Positions 38,025 to 47,984 of a DNA stretch of 64,000 nt are shown here, one piece after another (the stretch's first letter is position 1; every line of letters starts with the position of its first letter). Origin of the DNA: Magnetococcus sp. PR-3 (lineage in GTDB: Bacteria > Pseudomonadota > Magnetococcia > Magnetococcales > Magnetococcaceae); the NCBI RefSeq assembly GCF_036689865.1, contig NZ_JBAHUQ010000018.1:1-64000 (forward strand). The letters are read 5' to 3'. Position numbers and translations under genes: made by a program. Under the pieces are notes generated by a model that saw only the letters and a program-made list of their open reading frames with translations, ran no database searches and was not told the DNA's origin.

Positions 38025-39214
38025 GGTGTTGTTGGTAGTTTGGGTAGTGTGAGCGAAATCACGGCCGCGGCCAGTAAGAACAGTGTGGATACCCACAAAC
38101 ACCCCTGTAGACCTTTTTCCAGATAAACCCACCCAGAGAGCACGGTGCCAGCCAGCCGTCCACCGGCATTGGCCATATAGTAAAAACCCACATTCATCGC
38201 TACTTTATCGTGGTCGGCATAGGCCAAAATCAGGTAGGAGTGTAGGGCAGAGTTGATGGCAAAAACGGCACCAAATAGGATCAACCCAATGGTGATGGTT
38301 GTGGTAGCCGACCAGCCTTGTTCCATGCCTCCTACAATAATGGCGGGTAGCAGTGCCAGTATGGCAACCCAAACCAGGGCACTCTTTGGCCCAGGGTGGC
38401 TACTGTTGATCAATTTTGGGGCCAGTGCTTGTACCAGGCCATATCCGATGACCCATAAGGCCATAAAGCCCCCAACCTCTGTATGATGCCAATCCAAAAC
38501 CTGGGTTAAATAAACGGGCAGGGCCACGACAAACCAAACATCTCGAGAGCCAAACAGAAAAAAGCGGGCGGCAGAAAGTCGGTTAATGGCCGGTTTGTTG
38601 GAAAATACTTGGCTAAATTTGGCTTTTGTTTTAGCAATGCCCATCTCATGTGGCAGTAGCCACCATGTCAGCAAGAGTACCAACAGTAAGCTGGTTGCCA
38701 AGGTGATCAAGCTACCTCGAAAAGCCAACTGTTCCAACAGCAGTGCCCCAAGAAAAAACCCCGCTCCTTTTAAGGCATTTTTAGAGCCTGTTAACAGAGC
38801 AACCCACTTAAACAGAGTGCTCTGTTTGTCATCTTGGACAATGGTTTTAACAGAGGCCTTGGCTGACATTTTGTTGAGATCTTTGGCAATGCCAGATAGT
38901 GCTTGGGCAGCCATGACATAAGGAACCGTCAGCCAGCTTTCTGAGACAGTGAGCATGGCCAGTGCGATGACCTGCATGGCCATACCCATGTGCATGGTTT
39001 TGTTTAAGCCAATACGTGCGGCCAGCCAGCCACCAACAAGATTGGTGACAATGCCAAAAAACTCATAGAACAAAAAAAGACTGGCGATCTCCAGTGTGCT
39101 GTAACCCAGGCTATGAAAATGCAAAACCACCAACATACGGATGGCACCATCGGTCAGGGTAAACGCCCAGTAACCGCCGGTGATAACCAGATAGTTGCGA
39201 ATGGAAGGGGACAT
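38003..39214 (-). CDS. arsJ: Organoarsenical efflux MFS transporter ArsJ
   Basis: A 403-aa major facilitator protein with about 12 hydrophobic segments. The ATG at 39214 gives MSPSIRNYLVITGGYWAFTL, the expected ArsJ N-terminus; an upstream in-frame ATG at 39256 is disfavoured. ArsJ exports 1-arseno-3-phosphoglycerate, the arsenate ester made by the partner glyceraldehyde-3-phosphate dehydrogenase, which then breaks down to arsenate outside. That pairing is known from Pseudomonas ars operons, and the dehydrogenase gene lies directly upstream on the same strand (gap of about 220 bp), with arsR before it. Its end overlaps the convergent GGDEF-EAL gene. Confidence 0.9.
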   Translation of the reverse strand: MSPSIRNYLVITGGYWAFTLTDGAIRMLVVLHFHSLGYSTLEIASLFLFYEFFGIVTNLVGGWLAARIGLNKTMHMGMAMQVIALAMLTVSESWLTVPYVMAAQALSGIAKDLNKMSAKASVKTIVQDDKQSTLFKWVALLTGSKNALKGAGFFLGALLLEQLAFRGSLITLATSLLLVLLLTWWLLPHEMGIAKTKAKFSQVFSNKPAINRLSAARFFLFGSRDVWFVVALPVYLTQVLDWHHTEVGGFMALWVIGYGLVQALAPKLINSSHPGPKSALVWVAILALLPAIIVGGMEQGWSATTTITIGLILFGAVFAINSALHSYLILAYADHDKVAMNVGFYYMANAGGRLAGTVLSGWVYLEKGLQGCLWVSTLFLLAAAVISLTLPKLPTTPQAAPSS

Positions 39215-39435
39215 GGTGGCTTGCCTGTTACAGTTGATCGTTTTTAATGGGGGCAACGCGGATGTATGAAAAACACAGCGCTTTGTTTGGTTGATGATGG
39301 AGGTAGGCCATCTTAACCTTCATACCTACGTTCAAGGTACGCATATCTTAAAAAGAGTCTGAACCACATCATCATGGGTAGGGCGGGCCGCAAAAGGGTG
39401 CGGCCCTCTACACGTATGATTGGAAAACCGAGTGA

Positions 39436-40437
39436 TTAGAGATCCTGAGCCATTTTATGGGCCAGTTCCATCATGCGATTAACGTAGCCCCACTCGTTAT
39501 CATACCAAGCCAAAACCTTAAGTTGAGTCCCGTTGATAACCATGGTGGAAGGGGCATCAATAATGGATGAGCGGGCATCATTCAAATAATCCACAGAGAC
39601 TAAAGGCCGCTCTTCATAGCCTAAGATATCCTTTAGATAGCTCTCCGAGGCCTCTTTAAACAGGGCGTTAATCTCAGCTTCAGTGACATCCCGAGACATC
39701 TCAAAAACACAATCGGTTAAGGATGCGTTTAAGAGCGGAACACGAACGGCCAAGCCATTAAGTTTGCCGGTGAGTTCCGGGAAAATTTTGGTGATCGCTT
39801 TGGCAGAGCCCGTGCTGGTGGGGATTAAGGAGTTGCCACACGCGCGGGCACGGCGCAGGTCCTTATGCCCTTTATCAATGATGGTCTGTGTATTGGTAAT
39901 GTCATGGATGGTGGTCATGGTACCATGACGAATACCCACTTTTTCATGCAGCACTTTAACCACAGGTGCCAAGCAGTTGGTTGTACAAGAGGCCGCGGTA
40001 ACAAGGTGGTGTTGATCTGCCTTGTACAGATGGTCGTTAATGCCATAAACCAGGTTGAGCGCACCTTCTGTTGGTGCTGCCACCAATACTTTTTTGACCC
40101 CTTGCTCAAAATAGGCCTGCAGGGATTCAGGTTTTTTATGATGCTTCCCGGTCGCTTCGATTACAAGATCGCAGCCTGACCAATCCGCGCCTTCAATCGT
40201 TGCAGACTGGCTGTAGGGGATGGATTGTTCCCCAATGCAAATAGTCTGACCCTCTGCTGTGCACGTATGTGTCCATGTACCATGTACGGAGTCAAACTGG
40301 AGGAGGTGTGCTGAGCCTGTGGCATCGGTACTGATTTCATTGATATGGCCCCATTTTACCTCAGGCATATCCCAACCCGCACGCAGGCCCAAACGCCCCA
40401 TACGACCAAAGCCATTGATACCAATGGTAATGCTCAT
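39436..40437 (-). CDS. gapdh: Glyceraldehyde-3-phosphate dehydrogenase of the ars operon
   Basis: A full-length 333-aa GAPDH. The NAD-binding start is [19 protein letters not shown], and the active-site Cys lies in [11 protein letters not shown]; the catalytic His region and the C-terminal [12 protein letters not shown] are present. GGGGAA precedes the ATG. Alone this would look glycolytic, but the arrangement arsR-gapdh-arsJ on one strand matches arsenate-detoxification clusters, where the enzyme uses arsenate in place of phosphate to make 1-arseno-3-phosphoglycerate for ArsJ. Whether it also serves in glycolysis cannot be told. Confidence 0.92.
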   Translation of the reverse strand: MSITIGINGFGRMGRLGLRAGWDMPEVKWGHINEISTDATGSAHLLQFDSVHGTWTHTCTAEGQTICIGEQSIPYSQSATIEGADWSGCDLVIEATGKHHKKPESLQAYFEQGVKKVLVAAPTEGALNLVYGINDHLYKADQHHLVTAASCTTNCLAPVVKVLHEKVGIRHGTMTTIHDITNTQTIIDKGHKDLRRARACGNSLIPTSTGSAKAITKIFPELTGKLNGLAVRVPLLNASLTDCVFEMSRDVTEAEINALFKEASESYLKDILGYEERPLVSVDYLNDARSSIIDAPSTMVINGTQLKVLAWYDNEWGYVNRMMELAHKMAQDL

Positions 40438-40781
40438 GATCTTCCCCTTGTTAACCCATTCATAATTATAATTAAAAACAGGTCGTTATATCGATGTCAT
40501 TTGCTGTTTAGGGTGTGGCTTTGACCAGAGATAAGGTGTCTGCCCTGCCACTATGCTTAAGTTGCCATATCTTTATCACGGCATGGTAGGCGTGATCACA
40601 ACCGTAGAAAGTGTATACCAAAGTATACGTATACGCAACTATACTTGAAGTGGGTGGAAGGATTGACCAACAGGCATGAAAAAGGGCGAACGAAGTCCGT
40701 GAGCCACCCATATAGAGATGGTTGTCACCTTCTTTGTTCACCCTCTTAAAAAATAGGTGTCTCTAGCCGATCTTTTGTGTG
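40438..40781 (-). promoter_or_regulatory. arsR-gapdh intergenic region with GTATAC palindromes
   Basis: The stretch 40612-40646 carries three TATAC-containing elements. One is GTATACGTATAC (40623-40634), a perfect palindrome. Another is the pair AAGTATA / TATACTT (40621-40627 and 40640-40646), a perfect inverted repeat. An AT-rich TATAAT-like element on the minus strand lies nearer gapdh (about 40460-40475). The palindromes are plausible operators for gapdh-arsJ control, possibly by ArsR; no gene is supported here. Confidence 0.5.
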
Positions 40782-41144
40782 TTAGGCAAAAGCAGGAATC
40801 TCTTGGGGGCGTTTAGGACGTTTATCCATGCCCCCCAGCCGGCTGCGATCTTGATCCAGCAAGCTCTGGCCATTACAGCCATGGTGGGCCGCTTGCAGCA
40901 TCTCTACGGCCCAACGAGGCAGCTCTGGGTGCAGGCTGTAGAAGATCCACTGACCATTGCGGCGACTGGCGACTACGCCATTTTGGCGCAGAAGGGCCAA
41001 GTTGCGCGAGATCTTAGGCTGGATTGCATCGACAGCATGGCTAAGTTCACAGACGCAAAGTTCACCTTCGGTCAAGAGCAGAAGCAGGCAGCGGAAACGG
41101 GTTTCATCTACCAGTGATTTTAAAAAAAGCTGAGGTGTTAGCAT
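40782..41144 (-). CDS. arsR: ArsR-family arsenical-responsive repressor
   Basis: A 120-aa winged helix-turn-helix repressor of the usual ArsR length. The As(III)-binding motif ELCVCEL lies at about residues 27-33 with two Cys separated by one residue, and the recognition helix follows (AIQPKISRNLALLRQNGVV), then the wing (RRNGQWIFYSL). It should repress its own operon and the gapdh-arsJ genes until arsenite binds. It is separated from gapdh by a 344-bp region containing palindromes. The ribosome site before the ATG is weak. Confidence 0.93.
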   Translation of the reverse strand: MLTPQLFLKSLVDETRFRCLLLLLTEGELCVCELSHAVDAIQPKISRNLALLRQNGVVASRRNGQWIFYSLHPELPRWAVEMLQAAHHGCNGQSLLDQDRSRLGGMDKRPKRPQEIPAFA

Positions 41145-41465
41145 GGACGCGACATCTTACATTAGGTTAAGGCGGTTGCCAGTGGAACAAGGCCTATTAT
41201 AGGCAGGTTGACGCAGATGAAAACCGTCCTATTTTTGATGCCCCCTATCATAGAGAGTTGATAATGATGGATTTTTCTGGGTGATAATGGGGGTGTTCCA
41301 TGCATAATTATGATCAGATAATGGGCTTTAAAGGGTTTGTAACTTGCCACTTATGCAGGCACAATGTCTCTATGTAGGCAAAAGCTTAAGCGGCGAAAAA
41401 ATCGGTGCTTTTAGAAATGAATTGCGTATTTTTACGGAACTAATGGCGTGCCAAAGGGTGGCTGT
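41145..41465. promoter_or_regulatory. Divergent region between arsR and a hybrid kinase gene
   Basis: About 320 bases without a supported gene. It must carry the promoters for arsR (leftward) and the kinase (rightward). I see no striking operator; an in-frame GTG at 41448 is a less likely kinase start. Confidence 0.35.
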
Positions 41466-43490
41466 ATGGCTTCTGTTCGAACTCAAGTGATCGTACTGCA
41501 TGGTTTGCTTATTCTATGCATTCTTCTGCTTGCCTTTTTTCTCTTACAAATGAGTGATCAGGTACGATTACGTTGGAAAGCTCTGGAGCAGCAGACAACA
41601 CCGGTTGTTCTGGAGATCTATACCCTTAGGGCGTCAGGGGAGACCTTGTTCGGGGCAACTAATCGCTTGATGTTACTGAAACATGTGTTAAGTAAACGTA
41701 TTCGTAATGAGATTGAACGTCAGGAACATATGGGGCGTGTCGATCATGAAACTGAAGAGCTGCAGGAGGCACATCAATATTTTATTGATGCCTTAGGACG
41801 CTATGCTGCCTTAGTTCATCGTTTTTTCCCCGATGAGCAATCCTTACTGGAAGAGGTGCAGAAGCAAGGTGTTAAGCTGGTCTCCATTTCACAAGCACTC
41901 TTAATGCTCTCTATCGATGAGCGTGAATCAAAAAAAATATTGGCCTTGGATGATCGGTTTGAGGTGGTGCGGCATCAGTTTGTCCATGCTATTGATCAAG
42001 TGATGGAGCATGAGCAGCACGAGCTGACGGAGCGCGATGCGAGTTTAAGCCGCTATATTGACTCTATGAGTCTACAAATGCTGCTTGTTGTGTCGGGTTT
42101 GATCCTGGTTTTTTTGATGGCAACCTGGATCTTGATTCAACGTATTGTCATACCTGTTAAGCAGCTGAGTGAAGCCGCAAAAGAGGTGGCAAAGGGTTCA
42201 TTTGAGGTTGTTTTGCCCCGTGGATATTATGGGGAGCTTGGGCAGCTGTCGGATGCTTTTTCCTATATGGTTGATATGCGGCGCCAAGCAGAGCAAGAGC
42301 TTATTGCGGCTAAAAAACAAGCCGATCATGCCAGTGAAGCCAAGTCCAACTTTCTGGCGGCTATGAGTCATGAAATCCGTACACCGATGAATGTCGTGGT
42401 CGGGATGGGCGATCTGCTTCAAGAGAGTGGTATTAATGCGGAGCAGCTGCGTTATGTCAAAATGATGCAGCGTTCGGGTGGCGCGCTGTTGGAGTTGATT
42501 GATACCATCTTGGATTTAAGCCGTATCGAAGCTGGCGAGATGGCGCTTAACCATGTGCCATTCAACCCCGTTGAGCTCTTTAATGAAACTTTGGATTATC
42601 TCTCGGTAGCCTCTTCAGAGAAGGGGCTGGAAATAAACCGTGATTTTGCTCCGGATATTCCTCAATGGTGTGTGGGGGATGGGCCGAGAATTCGACAGGT
42701 GTTGGTTAACTTAGTGGGTAATGCCATTAAATTTACGGCGCATGGGTCGATCACTGTTGTCTTACGACAGTCTGAAGAACAGAAACTGCTTCTAACCGTA
42801 GAAGATACAGGGCCAGGTATTGAGCAGGATAGGCAAGAGGCCGTATTTCAGCGGTTTACCCAAGAAGATGGTAGCATTGCCCGCCGCCATGGTGGCAGTG
42901 GTCTGGGGTTGGCGATCTGCCGCGAACTCTTAGAGGCCATGGAAGGTTCTATTACGCTAAAGAGTATACCCGGAGAGGGGAGCTGTTTTAATTGTATCAT
43001 CCCGGCCCCCACGGTTTTAGCCCCTGTTCAAGATCACATAGAGGTTTCAGATACTGAGGGTACGCCAAAGCAAGGACGTATTCTTTTGGTGGATGATTCT
43101 GAAGATAACCGTCTGCTTGTAGAGAACTATTTAAAACGTACAGATTATCCGTTAGAGATGGTTGTGAATGGTCAGGAGGCGGTTGATCGGGTGAAGGAGA
43201 AGGCGCCTGATTATTACAGTTTGATCTTAATGGATCTGCAAATGCCGGTTTTGGATGGCTACTCTGCAACACGTGCTATTCGTCGTTGGCAGTCACAAGC
43301 GCAGTATCCCGCCATTCCTATTTTGGCTTTAAGTGCCCATGCTTTGGTTGGGGATGAACAGCTAAGTCTGGAAGCTGGTTGTAATGCCCACCTAACCAAG
43401 CCCATTAAAAAGCAGAAATTGTTAGAGATGATTGAGCGCTATTTAGAGATGAGTGTATCCTCCGCTAAAGAGGGGTCATCTGTGCCATAA
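41466..43490 (+). CDS. Hybrid sensor histidine kinase with receiver domain
   Basis: A protein of about 674 aa. The ATG at 41466 is preferred because AAAGGGTGG lies just before it and the protein then opens directly into a membrane segment (VLHGLLILCILLLAFFLL). A second membrane segment lies near residue 205, then HAMP (about 215-265), HisKA with the phosphorylated His in AAMSHEIRTPMN near 301, HATPase with N, G1 and G2 boxes (NLVGNAIKFT, DTGPGIE, GGSGLGLAIC), and a receiver (ILLVDDSEDN, phospho-Asp in LILMDLQMP, Lys in LTKPIKK). The periplasmic part is a short helical sensor. No dedicated regulator is adjacent. The 3' end overlaps the convergent pseudouridine synthase gene by 26 bases. Confidence 0.92.
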   Translation: MASVRTQVIVLHGLLILCILLLAFFLLQMSDQVRLRWKALEQQTTPVVLEIYTLRASGETLFGATNRLMLLKHVLSKRIRNEIERQEHMGRVDHETEELQEAHQYFIDALGRYAALVHRFFPDEQSLLEEVQKQGVKLVSISQALLMLSIDERESKKILALDDRFEVVRHQFVHAIDQVMEHEQHELTERDASLSRYIDSMSLQMLLVVSGLILVFLMATWILIQRIVIPVKQLSEAAKEVAKGSFEVVLPRGYYGELGQLSDAFSYMVDMRRQAEQELIAAKKQADHASEAKSNFLAAMSHEIRTPMNVVVGMGDLLQESGINAEQLRYVKMMQRSGGALLELIDTILDLSRIEAGEMALNHVPFNPVELFNETLDYLSVASSEKGLEINRDFAPDIPQWCVGDGPRIRQVLVNLVGNAIKFTAHGSITVVLRQSEEQKLLLTVEDTGPGIEQDRQEAVFQRFTQEDGSIARRHGGSGLGLAICRELLEAMEGSITLKSIPGEGSCFNCIIPAPTVLAPVQDHIEVSDTEGTPKQGRILLVDDSEDNRLLVENYLKRTDYPLEMVVNGQEAVDRVKEKAPDYYSLILMDLQMPVLDGYSATRAIRRWQSQAQYPAIPILALSAHALVGDEQLSLEAGCNAHLTKPIKKQKLLEMIERYLEMSVSSAKEGSSVP

Positions 43491-44163
43491 ACTCGATAAA
43501 GTGTTGGGGGGCAGGGGCGATAAAAGAGTGCGGAACCTCCCCTTGCAACAGAATACGGCGGGCATGAAGGTGCATGTCTGGACCATCTCTGTGAGCACCT
43601 CCATAAATGGGGTCACCCACAATAGGGCACCCCATTGCAGCACAATGCACCCTCAGTTGATGGGTGCGCCCGTTACAGGGCATAAGTGCCAGTAAACTCT
43701 GTTGGTTAAAGTAACCCAGTTCCTGAAAAAGCGTACGGCCCATTTTACCTGATGACCTTACTTTCACTCGAGGTCGGCCAGGCCAGCCAACATCTTTAAG
43801 AGGGAGTTCGATCATCCCTTGCGTATGCATGGGTCGGTTTTGCACCACAGCCCAGTACAGTTTTTCAACCAACCCCTCCCCAAACAGATTGCTTAGGGTC
43901 CGACGCACCCCTTTGCTGCGGCCTAAAATAAGACATCCACTGGTAGCCGCATCCAAACGATGAACCGCTGCAGGGTTTTTGCGTGCGCCAAATCGCAGTA
44001 ATGGCAGATAGTCAGCTAATGTCTCACCCCCACCAGGGCCAGGGTAGATCGGCATGCGGTTGGGTTTGTTAATCACCAGCAGGTTTGGGTCGAGATATAA
44101 AATCTGATCATGCAGGGTTGCTTCACTAAACCGGTTCATTAGCGTGGTTTTAACACGCCCCAC
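43465..44163 (-). CDS. RluA-family RNA pseudouridine synthase
   Basis: A 232-aa enzyme that isomerises uridine to pseudouridine in rRNA or tRNA. The conserved catalytic motif is AVHRLDAATSGCLIL near residue 67, with Asp as nucleophile, preceded by LVINKPNRMPIYPGPGG; the C-terminal GRTHQLRVHCAAMGCPIVGD is also typical. No S4 domain is present. The protein is shorter than RluD/RluC and resembles RluA/TruC-size members, so the modified site is not assignable. The start overlaps the end of the M48 protease gene by 25 bases, an arrangement suggesting cotranscription. Confidence 0.9.
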   Translation of the reverse strand: MGRVKTTLMNRFSEATLHDQILYLDPNLLVINKPNRMPIYPGPGGGETLADYLPLLRFGARKNPAAVHRLDAATSGCLILGRSKGVRRTLSNLFGEGLVEKLYWAVVQNRPMHTQGMIELPLKDVGWPGRPRVKVRSSGKMGRTLFQELGYFNQQSLLALMPCNGRTHQLRVHCAAMGCPIVGDPIYGGAHRDGPDMHLHARRILLQGEVPHSFIAPAPQHFIEFMAQMTPL

Positions 44164-45479
44164 TGCAGCAAGCGCTGTTGGGCGTGTTGGGCATAAGCCC
44201 CCTGGCGAGTGGTACGAAGATAGTCCAGATAGTAGCGTGATGCGGAACGTTTTTGGTTCATATCATCTAAGGCTTGAGCATGCAAAAAGAGCGTTTGTGG
44301 ATTACCCGGTAGGCGCTGTTCATAGGCTTGTAGATCGCTACGTGCGGCAGCAGGATTACCCTGGGTTAAGTTGACAATAGCTGCTACATGAAGGGCTTGT
44401 GCCTCTTGGGGATAGGCCTGTTTGGCCAAGTCGGCAAAATGTTTAGCATCTTGTTTGTTGCCTTTGGCCAGTTGTACTTTGGCCATTTTAAGAAGGGCCG
44501 TATAGTCATCTTCATCTTTTTTAAGGGCAGACCTTAAATAGCGCTCTGCTGTTTTTACCTGCTTTTTCCCTAAGGCTTCATCGGCCTTTTGAATCAGCTC
44601 AATGGTTTGCCTTTGGGCACGGACTGAGGCGGTGTGGTCCATATAACGGGTGCGGTGCAAGGGGGCATCGCCATGGGTGCGATAACTGTTTGTAAATCGG
44701 CGCTTGGCTGTTGCCATGCGTGCCCGGCTCATGGGGTGGGTTGAGAACATCGTTTCCAGAGCATTGGGTTTATGCTTGGACTTTTCACTCAGAAGCTCCA
44801 TTAGGCCAACCATGCCTTCAGGGTTATGCCCACTGCGTGCCATATATTGCATGCCCAGTGCGTCTGCCTGACGTTCGTCATCTCGGCTATAACTGGCCAG
44901 CAAAGCCTTAGAAGCAATCCCGCCCAGTGAACTCACCAGCATACCTGCTGTTTTGTTGTAGTGGCTGCTGGCCATGCCAGCTCCGGCCAGTGCCAGCTTG
45001 GTAAAAAGGCTGCGGGTCTGACGCTGAGCCGCATGGCGTGCGTTAACATGTCCCAGTTCATGGCCTAAAAGTCCGGCCAGTTCAGACTCATTTTCCATCT
45101 CTAGAAGAATCCCCCGTGTGATGGCCATGCTGCCTGCGGGGAATGTGTAGGCGTTAACGTGGGTGGCATTAACGGCACGGTAATTATAGGGCACTTTGGG
45201 GCGGTGTGTGGTGCTGGCCATGGCCCCACCCACTTCGGCGATATAGTGGTTTAATGCCTTATTTTGGATCGAGCCATAATCATTAGAAAATTGCTGAGGT
45301 GCATGTTTTCGATCAAGCGCCAACTCTTGCGATTCGCTCATCAACATCAGTTGTTTTTCGCCGGTGACAGGATTAACGGAACAGCCGCTGAGTAGGGGCG
45401 GTGTCGCTATTCCCGCTGTGGTCATTGCCATGAGTTGCATGGCTTTACGTCGGCTATAGAGGTGTTGACGGCTGGACAT
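44139..45479 (-). CDS. M48-family metalloprotease lipoprotein with TPR repeats (BepA-like)
   Basis: A 446-aa protein from the ATG at 45479, which has AGGAG seven bases upstream; the ATG at 45494 overlaps that ribosome site and is disfavoured. The N-terminus combines a twin-arginine-like SRRKAMQLMAM with a lipobox LLSGCS, so it is probably a lipoprotein. The zinc protease motif is GLLGHELGHVNARH near residue 140, with the third zinc ligand Glu in the RDDERQADALGMQYM segment. TPR-like repeats fill residues about 290-446. Such proteins degrade or help assemble outer-membrane proteins. It is followed by the pseudouridine synthase gene. Confidence 0.9.
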   Translation of the reverse strand: MSSRQHLYSRRKAMQLMAMTTAGIATPPLLSGCSVNPVTGEKQLMLMSESQELALDRKHAPQQFSNDYGSIQNKALNHYIAEVGGAMASTTHRPKVPYNYRAVNATHVNAYTFPAGSMAITRGILLEMENESELAGLLGHELGHVNARHAAQRQTRSLFTKLALAGAGMASSHYNKTAGMLVSSLGGIASKALLASYSRDDERQADALGMQYMARSGHNPEGMVGLMELLSEKSKHKPNALETMFSTHPMSRARMATAKRRFTNSYRTHGDAPLHRTRYMDHTASVRAQRQTIELIQKADEALGKKQVKTAERYLRSALKKDEDDYTALLKMAKVQLAKGNKQDAKHFADLAKQAYPQEAQALHVAAIVNLTQGNPAAARSDLQAYEQRLPGNPQTLFLHAQALDDMNQKRSASRYYLDYLRTTRQGAYAQHAQQRLLQWGVLKPR

Positions 45480-46238
45480 CTGTTTGCTCCTCATGATCGC
45501 ACGCTGGACATTGAGTCAGGCTATTCTAACGGGTTTGCTGAGATAGGAGAAGCATCAACACGGCTGCTGTATCTCATGTTTGGGTGACGCATACAGTGCA
45601 GGGGGTTGCGGTAAAATAGGGGGGGATAACGCAGGGTGGTGTAGGGCTGGTGCAGGTTGTGCCATACCTCTTTAGGATTCAGAGGTTCTAACAGCTCCAT
45701 AGCTTGGTCACAACATTCATCTCACGATGGATGGCCCACAATCTGTTGGTACCTATTCATCGTTATTCATGATCTCTCCCGCTACTCTGTCGCAAAGCCA
45801 CGATACCTTTATGATTATGAAAGGGTCGTTGTGTTCGTTTGCGGTTATGAAGCCACCAAGAAAGACGTGTGTTCTAGGTTGGCTGAATTGGGCTAAAACC
45901 ATGCTGTCTTTGAGTCTGCTGGGTTTAAATAAGGGGGCATGGTGTGTAAGCGCTAACCACGTGTCGTGATGATCTACCTATAAGGGGGGCACCGACAGCA
46001 AGACCACCTAGTAAATTATGGTCTATCATAGGGTTGCATTGGTGATAATCATCTGGCTTCTTCTGAAAATAGAGGTGGAGAAACGGCTTGTTTTTATACC
46101 CATAGATGAACGATTGAGATGGAAGGCTAGACACATGTGTTTATGCGAGATGTCTTGAGCATTAACAGGCCAAGTTTCTAGGGGGGGATCTTGGGGTAGA
46201 GCAGGGGTGTGACGGTAAGGAATTGATAAAGAAGGGGG
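45480..46238. other. Intergenic region between leuA end and the M48 gene
   Basis: About 760 bases. Short open frames exist on the + strand (45657-45896, 45727-45969), but they lack ribosome sites and recognisable protein features. The M48 promoter should lie near 45500-45600. I see nothing else supportable. Confidence 0.35.
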
Positions 46239-46264
46239 GGCGGGTCACCGATTGGTGACCCGCC
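46239..46264 (-). terminator. Hairpin after leuA
   Basis: An 11-bp perfect inverted repeat (GGCGGGTCACC / GGTGACCCGCC) with a 4-nt loop lies about 10 bases past the leuA stop. On the minus strand it is followed by a C run and then CTTCTTTATC rather than a pure T tract, so it may be an intrinsic terminator of moderate strength or a 3' stabiliser. Confidence 0.65.
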
Positions 46265-46274
46265 TTAACAACGC

Positions 46275-47942
46275 TTAGTGACTGGCTAATGCACGGTTGA
46301 TGCTACATAAAACAGCTTCCAATGCAGAGCGGCTACTGTCGGTATGTACGCCAACACCAAAAATAGGGTCTGATCCATCAATGGTAATCTGTACAAAACT
46401 CACGGCTTCAGAATCCCGGCCTGCAGTTCGGGCATGCTGGTGGTAGTCATGAATGCGGATAGCATGACCATAGCTGGCTTCCAAGGCGTTGACCAAGGCA
46501 CTCATGGGCCCTGTACCTTGTGCCTGTAAGGTTTGTGTTTGCTGATCATGGGTAAGGTCAACATGGAGATGATGAACTTCCTCAGACTCTTCCCGATGTT
46601 CGACCTGTCCCAATTGATAGGGGGTCTCTTGCATGACAAAGTTTTGGAAGAACGCACGCTCGATCTCTTCAGGTTCAAGCTCACGGCCCATTTCATCAGC
46701 CATGCTCTGCACCACGCGGCTGAACTCAACCTGCATGGATTTAGGCATATGGATGCCACAACGCTCCTCCATAACAAAAGCCATACCCCCTTTGCCCGAT
46801 TGACTATTGATACGGATAACCGGTTCGTAGTGGCGTCCAAGATCTTCTGGATCAATGGGCAAGTAGGGAACCGTCCATTGACTGGCTTGTTCCTCTTTAT
46901 GGATATGTAATCCTTTGCGGATAGCATCTTGGTGGCTGCCAGAAAAGGCTGTAAAGACCAGCTCTCCCGCATAAGGTTGACGCGGGGGTACATCCATACC
47001 GGTGCAGCTTTCGCTGGTTTGGATGATGTTAGGCATGTCGGAAAAATCCAATTCTGGATCGATCCCTTGGCTATGCAGGTTCATGGCAACAGCTACAATA
47101 TCGGTGTTACCTGTGCGTTCCCCATTACCAAACAAGGTGCCCTCTACACGACCTGCACCCGCTAACATGGCCAGCTCGGTGGCCGCCACGGCTGTGCCAC
47201 GGTCATTGTGGGCATGCAGGCTGATGACCACACTATCTGGATCCTTAAGGTGGTTACGTACCCACTCGATTTGATCGGCATAGATGTTGGGTGTCGACAT
47301 CTCTACCGTGGCGGGAAGGTTAAGGATTAACGGATTATCAGGTGTCGGTTGCCATGCATCCTGGACCGCTTCACTAATGCGCAAGGCAAAATCCAACTCT
47401 GTGCCGGTGAAGCTCTCTGGAGAAAACTCCAACACTATCTCTGTATCCGAGCAGCGTTGAGCGTGCTCTTTGATCATGCGGGTACCTTCGACAGCAACAT
47501 CTATAATCTCTTGCTGGCTTTTATTGAACACAACCCGACGCTGCAACGTTGAGGTGGGGGTGTAGAGATGCACAATGGCCCGTTTGGCGCCCTGGAGAGC
47601 CTCAAAAGTACGCTCAATCAAATGGGCACGGGACTGCACCAACATCTGTACGGTGACATCGTCCGGAATGGCGTTTTGTTCAATTAAATCCCGCAAAAAC
47701 TGGAAATCGTCCCGTGAGGCTGAGGGAAAACCAATTTCAATTTCCTTAAAGCCAATCTTCACCAACAAATCAAACATGCGTCGTTTGGCCTCTGGTCCCA
47801 TAGGGTTGGCCAAGGCTTGGTTACCATCACGCAAATCGACGCTGCACCAAGTTGGTGCCTGTTGCAGGGTGCGTGTGGGCCACTGACGGTTGGGGAGATC
47901 AATAGGGGGGTAAGCTGTATATTTATTAAAGGGCATGGTCAT
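46275..47942 (-). CDS. leuA: 2-isopropylmalate synthase
   Basis: A 555-aa cytoplasmic enzyme that condenses acetyl-CoA with 2-oxoisovalerate, the committed step of leucine synthesis. The ATG at 47942 is chosen because TAGGAG lies seven bases upstream; the frame extends further to 47972. The HMGL-like TIM barrel begins with [17 protein letters not shown], and the metal-binding [13 protein letters not shown] is present. The C-terminal 130 residues form the LeuA dimer/allosteric domain that binds leucine. The length and the N-terminal [12 protein letters not shown] belong to the longer type found in actinobacteria and some proteobacteria, rather than the 520-aa enterobacterial type. A leader peptide with CTA leucine codons lies upstream. 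Confidence 0.95.
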   Translation of the reverse strand: MTMPFNKYTAYPPIDLPNRQWPTRTLQQAPTWCSVDLRDGNQALANPMGPEAKRRMFDLLVKIGFKEIEIGFPSASRDDFQFLRDLIEQNAIPDDVTVQMLVQSRAHLIERTFEALQGAKRAIVHLYTPTSTLQRRVVFNKSQQEIIDVAVEGTRMIKEHAQRCSDTEIVLEFSPESFTGTELDFALRISEAVQDAWQPTPDNPLILNLPATVEMSTPNIYADQIEWVRNHLKDPDSVVISLHAHNDRGTAVAATELAMLAGAGRVEGTLFGNGERTGNTDIVAVAMNLHSQGIDPELDFSDMPNIIQTSESCTGMDVPPRQPYAGELVFTAFSGSHQDAIRKGLHIHKEEQASQWTVPYLPIDPEDLGRHYEPVIRINSQSGKGGMAFVMEERCGIHMPKSMQVEFSRVVQSMADEMGRELEPEEIERAFFQNFVMQETPYQLGQVEHREESEEVHHLHVDLTHDQQTQTLQAQGTGPMSALVNALEASYGHAIRIHDYHQHARTAGRDSEAVSFVQITIDGSDPIFGVGVHTDSSRSALEAVLCSINRALASH

Positions 47943-47984
47943 GGTGCTGCTCCTAAAATGTTCATTCACCAAGTGGTGTTTTAT

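Noticed and set aside
39436-40437. GAPDH as simply the glycolytic gene
   Set aside because: Not excluded, but placement between arsR and arsJ makes the arsenate role more likely.
40508-40741. 77-aa frame between arsR and gapdh
   Set aside because: It covers the palindromes and promoter region, with no recognisable protein pattern.
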